64,000 bases of DNA, taken from NCBI GenBank assembly GCA_934433135.1, contig CAKRZO010000017.1:1-64000 (forward strand), given 5' to 3'. How positions within the stretch are numbered: the first letter of the stretch is position 1; each line of letters begins with the position of its first letter. Under the pieces are notes generated by a model. The model was not told the DNA's origin. It made no database searches and saw only the letters and a program-made list of their open reading frames with translations. The DNA is from an uncultured Acetatifactor sp. Lineage in GTDB: Bacteria > Bacillota > Clostridia > Lachnospirales > Lachnospiraceae. This document shows, in pieces, positions 34,949-42,624 of this stretch. Position numbers and translations under genes: made by a program.

Positions 34949-35224
34949 ATGAACAAGACAGAATTAATTATGGCTATGGCTGAAAAGGCTGAGATTACGA
35001 AAAAAGACGCTGAGAAGGCTTTGAAAGCTTTTACAGATGTAGTTGCTGAAGAGTTGAAGAAAGGTGAAAAGATCCAGCTGGTTGGTTTCGGTACTTTCGA
35101 AGTAGCTGAAAGACCTGCAAGAGAAGGAAGAAATCCTCAGAGCGGAAAGCCTATGAAGATTGCTGCTTCCAAGGCTCCTAAGTTCAAACCCGGCAAGGCA
35201 CTGAAAGACACCGTTAATGCATAA
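34949..35224 (+). CDS. hup: HU family nucleoid protein
   Basis: 91 residues from ATG 34949 (the GTG just before it is not needed), behind AGGAGG. NKTELI start, VGFGTFEV beta arm base, and the DNA-minor-groove arm with RPAREGRNPQSGKPM (the NP intercalating proline), then SKAPKFKPGKALKDTVN. Full length. Binds and bends DNA throughout the chromosome. Followed by a terminator and then the rqcP-to-ftsH block. Confidence 0.96.
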   Translation: MNKTELIMAMAEKAEITKKDAEKALKAFTDVVAEELKKGEKIQLVGFGTFEVAERPAREGRNPQSGKPMKIAASKAPKFKPGKALKDTVNA

Positions 35225-35233
35225 CAATACTTC

Positions 35234-35262
35234 AGAGAACCTGTAAAAAGGTTCTCTTTTGT
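35234..35262 (+). terminator. Intrinsic terminator after hup
   Basis: AGAGAACC (35234-35241) and GGTTCTCT (35250-35257) form the stem, followed by TTTGTTT. Confidence 0.8.
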
Positions 35263-35318
35263 TTCATGGGAAAACGCGTTCCGGGGAACGCGCCCTGTAA
35301 CGGAAAGGCGAAAAAAGG

Positions 35319-35564
35319 ATGAGACTGGACAAATTCTTAAAAGTATCCCGGCTGATCAAGCGAAGGAGCGTGGCGAATGAAGCCTGCGACAATGGCAGAG
35401 TGCTGATCAACGACAGACCGGCAAAGGCCGGCGCAAATGTAAAAGAGGGAGACATTCTGACTATTTCTTTCGGGAACAAAGAAGTGAAGGTAGAAGTTCT
35501 GGATGTGCAGGAAACTGTAAGAAAGGAAGAGGCAGCGGAACTGTTTCGCTATCTGCCGCAGTAA
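35319..35564 (+). CDS. rqcP: S4-domain RNA-binding protein RqcP (YabO)
   Basis: 81 residues, essentially one S4 domain: MRLDKFLKVSRLIKRRSVANEAC, GRVLINDRPAKAGANVKEGDIL. RqcP works with RqcH in ribosome-associated quality control, adding alanine tails to stalled chains on 50S subunits. Position before yabP matches the order in Bacillus and clostridia. Confidence 0.92.
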   Translation: MRLDKFLKVSRLIKRRSVANEACDNGRVLINDRPAKAGANVKEGDILTISFGNKEVKVEVLDVQETVRKEEAAELFRYLPQ

Positions 35565-35630
35565 AAAGCTTTTGGCATAACCGAAAGATCCCGGGAATAT
35601 ACTGTAGAAGAAGCAGAGGGAGGATCGGTT

Positions 35631-35927
35631 ATGGAAGATTTGAATCGCGCAGGCACGCAGGCGCATAAGCTGATAATGACGAATCGCAGAACCTGCATTA
35701 TGACCGGAATCAGGGATGTGATCTCTTTTGATGTGCATGAGATTTTGCTGGAGACGGAACAGGGAATGTTGACGATTAAAGGGAATGAACTTCATGTGAG
35801 TCGGCTGATGTTAGACAAAGGGGAAGTAGACATAGACGGGCAGATTGACAGCCTTACCTATTCCGAAAGCAAAGGTGCAGGTATCGGTGCTAAGGGAGAG
35901 TCTTTGCTGACAAGGATTTTCCGTTAA
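35631..35927 (+). CDS. yabP: Sporulation protein YabP
   Basis: 98 residues, ATG behind GGAGG. Body matches YabP: NRRTCIMTGIRDVISFDVHEILLETEQG and LHVSRLMLDKGEVDIDGQIDSLTY. YabP is a sigma-E-dependent factor needed for spore coat formation. Followed immediately by yabQ. Confidence 0.9.
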   Translation: MEDLNRAGTQAHKLIMTNRRTCIMTGIRDVISFDVHEILLETEQGMLTIKGNELHVSRLMLDKGEVDIDGQIDSLTYSESKGAGIGAKGESLLTRIFR

Positions 35928-35929
35928 AT

Positions 35930-36385
35930 ATGCAGAACATTTTTCTGCTTCATGCGTTCCTTATGGGAATCTATATCACACTTGTCTATGACGGACTGAG
36001 GATCCTGCGCAGAGTCATTCCCCACAGAGCCTGGGCGGTTTCCCTGGAAGACCTGATTTTCTGGATTTTCTGTGCGGTACAGGTATTCGGATTGCTTTAC
36101 CGGGAAGGCAACGGAAGCTTGCGTTGGTTTGCCGTTTTGGGAGCCGGAGCGGGAATGCTTCTGTATCGCAAGACGTTCAGTCCTCTTTTGGTAAAATATC
36201 TTTCCCTGTTGTTGGGTTTTCTGTACCGGCCGCTTCAAAAAAGGCTGCGTCATTTCCGCTTTTTTTGCAAAAAAAGGTTGACGCTGTACCGGAAATTCTT
36301 TACAATAAAGAAAAAGGGAAAGAAAGGTGAATGCCATGAAGCAGCGGCGAAAAAAAACGGCATATCGGAAAAGACATCAGAATAA
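35930..36385 (+). CDS. yabQ: Sporulation membrane protein YabQ
   Basis: 151 residues; ATG lies 3 nt after the yabP stop. Three or four membrane helices (MGIYITLVYDGLRILRRVIPHR, DLIFWIFCAVQVFGLLY) and a basic C-terminal tail, as expected for YabQ of the spore cortex/coat assembly pathway. The 3' end overlaps the start of divIC by about 50 bp. Confidence 0.88.
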   Translation: MQNIFLLHAFLMGIYITLVYDGLRILRRVIPHRAWAVSLEDLIFWIFCAVQVFGLLYREGNGSLRWFAVLGAGAGMLLYRKTFSPLLVKYLSLLLGFLYRPLQKRLRHFRFFCKKRLTLYRKFFTIKKKGKKGECHEAAAKKNGISEKTSE

Positions 36386-36647
36386 ATTCAGTATGTTTCT
36401 GGTCACTCTGACCGTTTTAATGGTATTGGCCGGTGTCAGTGTAAAAAAGGTGCAGCTGCAGAAAAAGCAGAAGGCGTTGCTTTCCGAAGCGGCGCAGCTG
36501 GATGAGAAAATTGCCGGGGAAGAGAAAAGGGCACAGGAAATCGAGGAATACGATAAATATACCCAGACCAGGAAATACATAGAAGAGATTGCCAAGGAGC
36601 GGCTGGGTCTGATGTACGAGGGTGAGATCCTGTTCAAAGGCCAATAA
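36336..36647 (+). CDS. divIC: Septum formation initiator DivIC/FtsB family
   Basis: 103 residues from ATG 36336. A basic cytoplasmic stub, one membrane helix (FSMFLVTLTVLMVLAGVSV), a coiled coil (QLQKKQKALLSEAAQLDEKIAGEEKRAQEIEEY) and the terminal YIEEIAKERLGLMYEGEILF motif. DivIC binds FtsL and DivIB/FtsQ in the division complex. Confidence 0.9.
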   Translation: MKQRRKKTAYRKRHQNKFSMFLVTLTVLMVLAGVSVKKVQLQKKQKALLSEAAQLDEKIAGEEKRAQEIEEYDKYTQTRKYIEEIAKERLGLMYEGEILFKGQ

Positions 36648-36683
36648 TGTGAAAAATCACGAAAAGGAAAGAATTATAAGAGG

Positions 36684-36718
36684 AAAGCGGATAAGGAGGA
36701 ATCCTGTCCGCTTTTTTT
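36684..36718 (+). terminator. Intrinsic terminator after divIC
   Basis: AAAGCGGA (36684-36691) pairs with TCCGCTTT (36707-36714), followed by a T run. Separates the yab/divIC unit from the SpoIIE-type gene. Confidence 0.85.
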
Positions 36719-36749
36719 GTCATCCGATTTTTAAAATTCCGCCCAGGAT

Positions 36750-36782
36750 TTGACAAAAAGAAAACGTATGGAGAGGTATACT
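36750..36782 (+). promoter_or_regulatory. Probable Spo0A-dependent promoter of the SpoIIE-type gene
   Basis: TTGACA (36750-36755) and TATACT (36777-36782) are separated by 21 bp, too far for ordinary sigma-A but the spacing known for Spo0A-activated sporulation promoters of B. subtilis such as spoIIE and spoIIG. The reverse of the -35 region reads TGTCAAA, one base from the Spo0A box TGTCGAA. Confidence 0.65.
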
Positions 36783-36873
36783 GAAACATATCACAAAAAA
36801 ACGGAATAGGCACATATTCCGATGAGTAATATACATTATTTCGAAAAAGCATGGTAAAGGGAGGAAGAATTTT

Positions 36874-38016
36874 ATGGGATTGCCGGATTATGAAAAAAAC
36901 AGACTGCTTGTCTGTGCTGATTCTTTTCGTCAGCTGGCCCAAAGCGTAGATCGGAAAGAGGAAGGGGAGAGCAAACAGCGGGAAGCGGTACTAAAAAGCC
37001 GGTATGCGAAGGAAAACAGGCAGGTAATCAGTGATAATTTAAAGGAGATGGCCGGGATTGTAACCCGGATTGCAACCGATGCAAAGGAGCGAAAGCCGGT
37101 AGAAGACAGGAAAGCCAGAAATATTATTCATGCGTTAAAGGATGAATCAATCCGGGTAAAGGATCTTTTTTATCTGAAAGGGGAGGAAGAGAGAGATGAA
37201 CTGGGCGTGGAAATGTATACCACCAAAAAGGGCGGATACGCTTCAGAAGATGTGGCAGACATGCTGTCGGTTCTGTTGAATAAAAGGCTTCAGGTCTCAT
37301 CCTTAAGCCCCGTTATGGTAAAAGAAAAACCGGAGGACTATATATTCCGGGAGGAACCGGAATACCTGGTGATGACCGGTATGGCCAGGGCAATACAGGA
37401 GAATGAGACCTGTTCCGGAGATAATTATTCGTTTTTGGAAACGGAGCCGGGAAAGTTTACGGTTCTTCTGTCCGATGGCACTGGATCCGGCGAAGAGGCC
37501 TGCGCGGACAGCGAGCAGGTACTGGATCTGATGGAAAAAATGCTGGAGGCGGGCTTTGATACAGACGCAGCTGTCAATATGGTTAACGGAATACTGGTAG
37601 CTTCCGGAGAAGAACATAATATGTCAACCCTGGATATTTGCGACCTGAATTTGTATGATGCGACCTGCGAATTCCGCAAGGTGGGAGGGGCAGCTTCTTT
37701 TGTAAAAAGGGATCATATGATAGAAGAGATTTCCTCCAGGACACTTCCTCTCGGTGTTTTTTGCAAGATGGATACGGAAATCATTAAATGCCAGCTGATG
37801 GACGGTGATTATGTTGTTATGGTAACGGATGGCGTTCTGGATGCGCTTGGTGCAAACCAATATGAGGAAGCCATGAAACAATATCTGTCCGGAATCCGTG
37901 AAAAGAATCCGGGAGCCATTGCAGACAGGCTTCTGCAGTTCGTGCTCTATACGGCGAAAGGCAGAATCAGGGACGATATGACGATTCTTGTGTTGGGAAT
38001 CTGGGAAAATAGTTGA
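36874..38016 (+). CDS. spoIIE: SpoIIE-type PP2C phosphatase lacking the membrane domain
   Basis: 380 residues, against roughly 800 in Bacillus SpoIIE. It keeps the region before the phosphatase and a PP2C/SpoIIE domain with the metal aspartates (VLLSDGTGSGEEA, VMVTDGVLDAL, DDMTILVLG). The ten-helix N-terminal membrane part is absent; the ATG at 36874 has a good GGGAGG site and follows a promoter, so the gene is not cut. In Bacillus SpoIIE dephosphorylates SpoIIAA to switch on sigma-F in the forespore. A soluble form needs another way to reach the polar septum. Location between divIC and tilS is the classical one. Confidence 0.88.
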   Translation: MGLPDYEKNRLLVCADSFRQLAQSVDRKEEGESKQREAVLKSRYAKENRQVISDNLKEMAGIVTRIATDAKERKPVEDRKARNIIHALKDESIRVKDLFYLKGEEERDELGVEMYTTKKGGYASEDVADMLSVLLNKRLQVSSLSPVMVKEKPEDYIFREEPEYLVMTGMARAIQENETCSGDNYSFLETEPGKFTVLLSDGTGSGEEACADSEQVLDLMEKMLEAGFDTDAAVNMVNGILVASGEEHNMSTLDICDLNLYDATCEFRKVGGAASFVKRDHMIEEISSRTLPLGVFCKMDTEIIKCQLMDGDYVVMVTDGVLDALGANQYEEAMKQYLSGIREKNPGAIADRLLQFVLYTAKGRIRDDMTILVLGIWENS

Positions 38017-38143
38017 GTCTTCAAAATACAGTTCTCATTTGGCTTCCCTTGTGCTATACTTTATTTATGCAGCATAATGACATGGATTGCTACGTGCTTC
38101 GCACTCTCACAATCCTGTAATGATGACACGAGGAAACAGGAAA

Positions 38144-39505
38144 ATGAGGAATCAGACAGAACAAAAAGTATTTACTTTTATACAGGAACATAAGATGATT
38201 GCCCCAGGCGAAAATGTGGTCGCGGGAGTATCAGGCGGTGCCGACTCAGTATGCCTTTTACTGCTGCTTAACAGATGGATGAGACGATTCGGTGGCAATC
38301 TCTTTGTCGTGCATGTGAATCACAGAATCCGTAAGGAAGCCGGTGAAGATGCTGCTTATGTCCGAAAGCTGTGTCTGGAAAGAGGTATTCCTTTTTTCTT
38401 GCAGGAAGAAGATGTCCCAAAAAGAGCGGAAGAGGAAAAGCGTTCCGAGGAGGAAATGGGGCGGATTGTGCGTTACGAGACGTTCGATCGGATTGCACAC
38501 GAAGTCCACGCACAGAAGATAGCCGTAGCACATAACCAAAATGACCTGGCGGAAACCATGCTGTTTCATTTGTTCCGGGGAACCGGCCTTGCCGGAATGT
38601 GCGGTATCCGCCCGGTGCTGGGAAATGTTATCCGACCCCTTTTGTGTCTGGAGAGGGAAGAAATCGAAGACTACCTGTGCCTGGAACAGGTTGCCTGGCA
38701 CTTGGATAAGACCAATGAAAGCGATGATTATACCAGAAACCGGATAAGACATCATGTCCTTTCTTATGCGGAAGAGAACATCTGCGCCGGAGCAGTATCC
38801 CACATGGCGAAAACCGCGGAAATGCTTGCGGAAACGGAAGAATATCTGGAAGAAGGGGTACAGGCGGCCGGGCAGCAGGCGGTTCTTTACAGAGAGGAAC
38901 AAAAGATTGTTTTATCGGTACCGGTCTGCCGTCAACAGGCCAAAGTTATCATCAGCAGGCTGCTTCTTTCCCTCTTGAAAGAGATCAGTCCCTCCGGGCA
39001 GAATATCGGCATGGTGCATGTAAAGGCTGTGGAGGATTTGATCCACCGGACGGGCAATGCCTCTGTTTGCCTGCCTTACGGCATCCGTGCGGTAAGGCAG
39101 TACGACGAAGTGATCCTGGACAGAAGTGAAAAAAAAGGTGAAGAACAGAATCGCTTTATTTTTCACATCTTTTCCGTTACGGATCCTGAAAAAAAACAGG
39201 ATTTTCCAAAAAATCAGTATACGAAATGGTTTGATTATGATAAAATAGATGGGTCACTGGAAATCCGGACGCGGCAGACAGGCGATTATCTTACGATTCG
39301 TGGTGCAAAGGACGGTTTAGAAGTCCATAAAACGGTCAAAGATTATATGATAGGAGAAAAAATTCCTGCATCGTTAAGAGACCGGATGCCGCTTCTTGCT
39401 GCAGGTCATCATATCATATGGATTCCGGGATGGCGCATCAGTGAACATTTTAAGGTATCTTCCGATACTTTAAAGATTCTGGAAGTTACATGGATACCCG
39501 AGTAA
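38144..39505 (+). CDS. tilS: tRNA(Ile)-lysidine synthase
   Basis: 453 residues from ATG 38144 (earlier in-frame starts have poorer sites). ATP-pyrophosphatase loop VSGGADSVCLL (about residues 29-39), AHNQNDLAETMLFHLFRGTGLAGMCGI, RPLLCLEREEIEDYL and a C-terminal TilS domain. It changes C34 of the tRNA-Ile CAU anticodon to lysidine so that it reads AUA. Essential. Upstream of hpt and ftsH as in Bacillus. Confidence 0.92.
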   Translation: MRNQTEQKVFTFIQEHKMIAPGENVVAGVSGGADSVCLLLLLNRWMRRFGGNLFVVHVNHRIRKEAGEDAAYVRKLCLERGIPFFLQEEDVPKRAEEEKRSEEEMGRIVRYETFDRIAHEVHAQKIAVAHNQNDLAETMLFHLFRGTGLAGMCGIRPVLGNVIRPLLCLEREEIEDYLCLEQVAWHLDKTNESDDYTRNRIRHHVLSYAEENICAGAVSHMAKTAEMLAETEEYLEEGVQAAGQQAVLYREEQKIVLSVPVCRQQAKVIISRLLLSLLKEISPSGQNIGMVHVKAVEDLIHRTGNASVCLPYGIRAVRQYDEVILDRSEKKGEEQNRFIFHIFSVTDPEKKQDFPKNQYTKWFDYDKIDGSLEIRTRQTGDYLTIRGAKDGLEVHKTVKDYMIGEKIPASLRDRMPLLAAGHHIIWIPGWRISEHFKVSSDTLKILEVTWIPE

Positions 39506-39622
39506 AATATCGCACCGCAGGCGGTTTGCCGGAAGCTTTTTCGGTTAATAGAAGCGACCGGATGCGTTGTACCGGGCGAAGCGAAAATAAAATACCGGCA
39601 GGATAACGGAGGAAGAGGAACA

Positions 39623-40150
39623 ATGAAGGAAATTATCAAAGTCATGCTGACAGAAAAGGAAGTCGATGAGAGAATCCAGGAAATGGGCAGACAGATCAGT
39701 AAGGATTATGAAGGAAAGCAGGTTCACCTGGTATGCGTGCTGAAGGGCGGAAGCTTTTTTATGTGTGAGCTGGCCAAGAGAATTACGGTTCCGGTTTCCC
39801 TGGACTTTATGTCCATTTCCAGTTACGGAAGCGACACCAAGTCAAGCGGCGTGGTAAAGATAGTAAAAGACCTGGACGAACCCTTGAAAGGAAAAGACGT
39901 TCTGGTAGTGGAAGATATTGTAGATTCCGGCAGAACCTTAAGTTATCTGCTGGAAATGTTACGAGACAGAGAACCGAAATCCCTGCACCTGTGTACCCTT
40001 TTGGATAAGCCGGACAGACGGGTTGTGGATGTGGATGTGGACTATACCGGATTTCAGATACCGGATAAGTTTGTAGTAGGATACGGACTGGATTATGACC
40101 AGCGTTATCGCAATCTTCCTTATATCGGTGTTGTGGAATTTGAGGAGTAA
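39623..40150 (+). CDS. hpt: Hypoxanthine phosphoribosyltransferase
   Basis: 175 residues. PRPP-binding loop VLVVEDIVDSGRTLSYLL, LVCVLKGGSFFM near the N-terminus and YVVGYGLDYDQRYRNLPYIG-type C-terminal loop (here FVVGYGLDY). Salvages hypoxanthine and guanine with PRPP. ATG follows GGAGGAAG. Confidence 0.94.
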   Translation: MKEIIKVMLTEKEVDERIQEMGRQISKDYEGKQVHLVCVLKGGSFFMCELAKRITVPVSLDFMSISSYGSDTKSSGVVKIVKDLDEPLKGKDVLVVEDIVDSGRTLSYLLEMLRDREPKSLHLCTLLDKPDRRVVDVDVDYTGFQIPDKFVVGYGLDYDQRYRNLPYIGVVEFEE

Positions 40151-40312
40151 CAGTTCAGCCATGCATACATGCCGATTGATTTCATGCTTGCATGAAAATC
40201 TATCGGTATGTATGCATGGGCTTAGCGCCGATTTCATAAGCAAAAGCAGCTGCGAAGCAGCGGAGAGCGCTGAAAGCGCGGTTTTGCGCATGAAATCGGT
40301 GCGTCTGAACTG
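40151..40312. repeat. Palindromic repeat element, copy 2, between hpt and ftsH
   Basis: Bounded by CAGTTCAG (40151-40158) and CTGAACTG (40305-40312), with nested arms CATGCATACATGCCGAT and ATCGGTATGTATGCATG and a second inner palindrome (GATTTCATAAGC... to GCATGAAATC). It shares the 18-mer at 40178-40195 with the element ahead of oleate hydratase. It lies in the ftsH leader. Confidence 0.65.
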
Positions 40313-40351
40313 TTATGAAGAATAACAAAAAAGACAGCAGGAGGCCGGATT

Positions 40352-42196
40352 TTGAGACAGAATGGCAGTGGTTTTGGTACGTTTTTGCTTATATTGATTG
40401 CGGGCGCTTTGTTAATGTGCTTCTGGACTTACAGAAATCTTCCGCAGGACAGCTATACCAGGGAAGAGTTTATGCAGGATGTGGAAGCCGGGAATGTTAA
40501 AGGAGTAGAGATTAATCCCAACCCCGAAGTTCCTACCGGTTCCCTTACCGTCACAACGAATAACGGAAGAAGTAAGACGTTGTATGTGACGGATGTAAAG
40601 GAAATGGAAGAGCTTGTCCGGGAACATGATATCGAATATACCGTAAATGATGTTCCCAGAGAGAAGTGGTATGTGACAACACTGCTTCCCATGCTCATTG
40701 TACTGGTTGTGGGAATTTTCCTGGTTATGATGATCAACGCCAGGCAGTCGCAGAGCGGTGCAAACAGTAAGATGATGAATTTCGGAAAGAGCAGGGCGGT
40801 TCTTTCCATGGGTGACACCAAAGTAAATTTCGGATCTGTGGCAGGATTGAAGGAAGAAAAAGAAGAACTGCAGGAAATTGTGGAATTCTTAAAGGAACCT
40901 GGGAAATTTACCAAAGTCGGAGCCAGAATTCCCAAGGGTGTTCTGCTGGAGGGACCTCCCGGAACCGGTAAGACACTGCTTGCAAAAGCGGTCGCCGGAG
41001 AAGCAGGAGTTCCGTTTTTCAGTATTTCCGGTTCGGATTTTGTAGAGATGTTTGTAGGTGTGGGCGCTTCCAGAGTACGTGATTTATTCGCAGAAGCCAA
41101 GAGAAGATGCCCCTGTATTGTTTTTATAGATGAAATCGATGCGGTTGCAAGGCGCCGGGGAACCGGTATGGGCGGCGGACACGATGAGCGAGAACAGACT
41201 CTCAATCAGCTTCTGGTAGAGATGGACGGATTCGGTGTCAACGAAGGTATTATTGTCATGGCAGCTACGAACCGGGTGGATATTCTGGATCCCGCTATTT
41301 TACGTCCCGGCCGTTTTGACAGAAAAGTTGCAGTAGGTGCGCCGGATGTCGGCGGAAGAGAAGAAATCTTAAAAGTTCATGCGAAGAATAAACCTTTGAG
41401 AGATGATATGGATTTAAAACAGATTGCCCAGGCAACTGCCGGATTTACCGGAGCCGATCTGGAAAATCTTTTGAACGAGTCGGCTATTGCAGCAGCCAGG
41501 GAGGGTAGACCATGTATTGCACCGGACGATATCAAAAAGGCTTTTATCAAAGTCGGAATCGGTGCCGAGAAAAAGAGCAGAGTGGTCAGCGAAGAGGAGA
41601 AGAAGATAACAGCCTATCATGAAGCCGGTCATGCAATTCTCTTCCACGTACTGCCGGATGTGGGACCGGTTTATGCCGTTTCCATTATTCCTACCGGGTT
41701 GGGCGCAGGCGGTTATACCATGCCGCTGCCGGAAAAGGATGAAATGTACCTGACCAGGGGAAAGATGATGCAGAATATTATGGTGTCCTTAGGAGGTCGA
41801 ATTGCAGAAGAAATCATTTTCGGAGAAATTACTACCGGTGCTTCCAGCGATATTAAGAAAGCAACCAAGACAGCAAGGAGAATGGTAGCCCGCTACGGAA
41901 TGAGCGACAATGTCGGCGTGATCTGTTACGATGATGACGATGACGAGGTCTTTATCGGAAGAGACCTGGCACATGCCAAATCTCACAGCGAAGCAGTGGC
42001 TGGTGAGATCGATAAGGAAGTAAAAGCCATTATTGACGACTGCTATGCGAAAGCAAGGGTCATCATTCTGGATCACGTACAGGTACTCCACAGCTGTGCA
42101 AAGCTGCTGCTGGAAAAGGAAAAAATAGGAAGAGAAGAATTTGAGGCGCTTTTCCCTTCTGAAGATCAAAACGGTATGCAAACGAATGTATTGTAA
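40352..42196 (+). CDS. ftsH: ATP-dependent zinc metalloprotease FtsH
   Basis: 614 residues from a TTG start at 40352, with AGGAGG 8 nt upstream. Two membrane helices (about 5-25 and 109-130) flank a small outer domain. AAA core: Walker A GPPGTGKT, Walker B CIVFIDEIDAV, second region of homology ATNRVDILDPAILRPGRFDR. Zinc site HEAGH with distal Asp in the helix LGGRIAEEIIFGEITTGASSDI. Hexameric membrane protease that degrades membrane and regulatory proteins. Ends in an acidic tail. Confidence 0.96.
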   Translation: MRQNGSGFGTFLLILIAGALLMCFWTYRNLPQDSYTREEFMQDVEAGNVKGVEINPNPEVPTGSLTVTTNNGRSKTLYVTDVKEMEELVREHDIEYTVNDVPREKWYVTTLLPMLIVLVVGIFLVMMINARQSQSGANSKMMNFGKSRAVLSMGDTKVNFGSVAGLKEEKEELQEIVEFLKEPGKFTKVGARIPKGVLLEGPPGTGKTLLAKAVAGEAGVPFFSISGSDFVEMFVGVGASRVRDLFAEAKRRCPCIVFIDEIDAVARRRGTGMGGGHDEREQTLNQLLVEMDGFGVNEGIIVMAATNRVDILDPAILRPGRFDRKVAVGAPDVGGREEILKVHAKNKPLRDDMDLKQIAQATAGFTGADLENLLNESAIAAAREGRPCIAPDDIKKAFIKVGIGAEKKSRVVSEEEKKITAYHEAGHAILFHVLPDVGPVYAVSIIPTGLGAGGYTMPLPEKDEMYLTRGKMMQNIMVSLGGRIAEEIIFGEITTGASSDIKKATKTARRMVARYGMSDNVGVICYDDDDDEVFIGRDLAHAKSHSEAVAGEIDKEVKAIIDDCYAKARVIILDHVQVLHSCAKLLLEKEKIGREEFEALFPSEDQNGMQTNVL

Positions 42197-42348
42197 AAAA
42201 CATACAAAAACGACCTATTGTTTTTGTAAAGTTTGTTAAAAATAAGGATGGTCAAACGACCGATATCGTGTTACTATAATACGCGTAACCCCCCAATACA
42301 TTATATAGTTTTTTGCTATACCCCATAAGAAAGAAATACCTTCTCTAA

Positions 42349-42378
42349 AAGAACAGCCTTGAAAGCTGTTCTTTTTTT
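42349..42378 (+). terminator. Intrinsic terminator after ftsH
   Basis: AAGAACAGC (42349-42357) and GCTGTTCTT (42365-42373) with loop CTTGAAA and a T run. Confidence 0.85.
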
Positions 42379-42387
42379 GTGATACCA

Positions 42388-42492
42388 GGGTCCAAAGTCG
42401 GCAATCCGACGCAAGCTTGCTTGCAGAAGGATTGCTGACCTTGAGACCCGCCCCGACATGAGTAAAACATCGGGGTATTAACCCCGATGTTT
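42388..42492. repeat. Two further hairpins between ftsH and the GH13 gene
   Basis: An imperfect stem pairs 42388-42408 (GGGTCCAAAGTCGGCAATCC) with about 42429-42449. A perfect one pairs AAACATCGGGGT (42465-42476) with ACCCCGATGTTT (42481-42492). No gene lies in 42197-42624; the second hairpin may also act on the GH13 transcript. Confidence 0.55.
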
Positions 42493-42624
42493 GCGAATGG
42501 CGGGCAGGATTGCGAGAGTACGAAGTACGGAGCAATCCATATGGCATCATCTACGGTAAGATATTTTCCGAAAATGACAGCTACCGGGTCAGCAAAAACA
42601 GTAACAGAAAGGCATGGTTATAAA

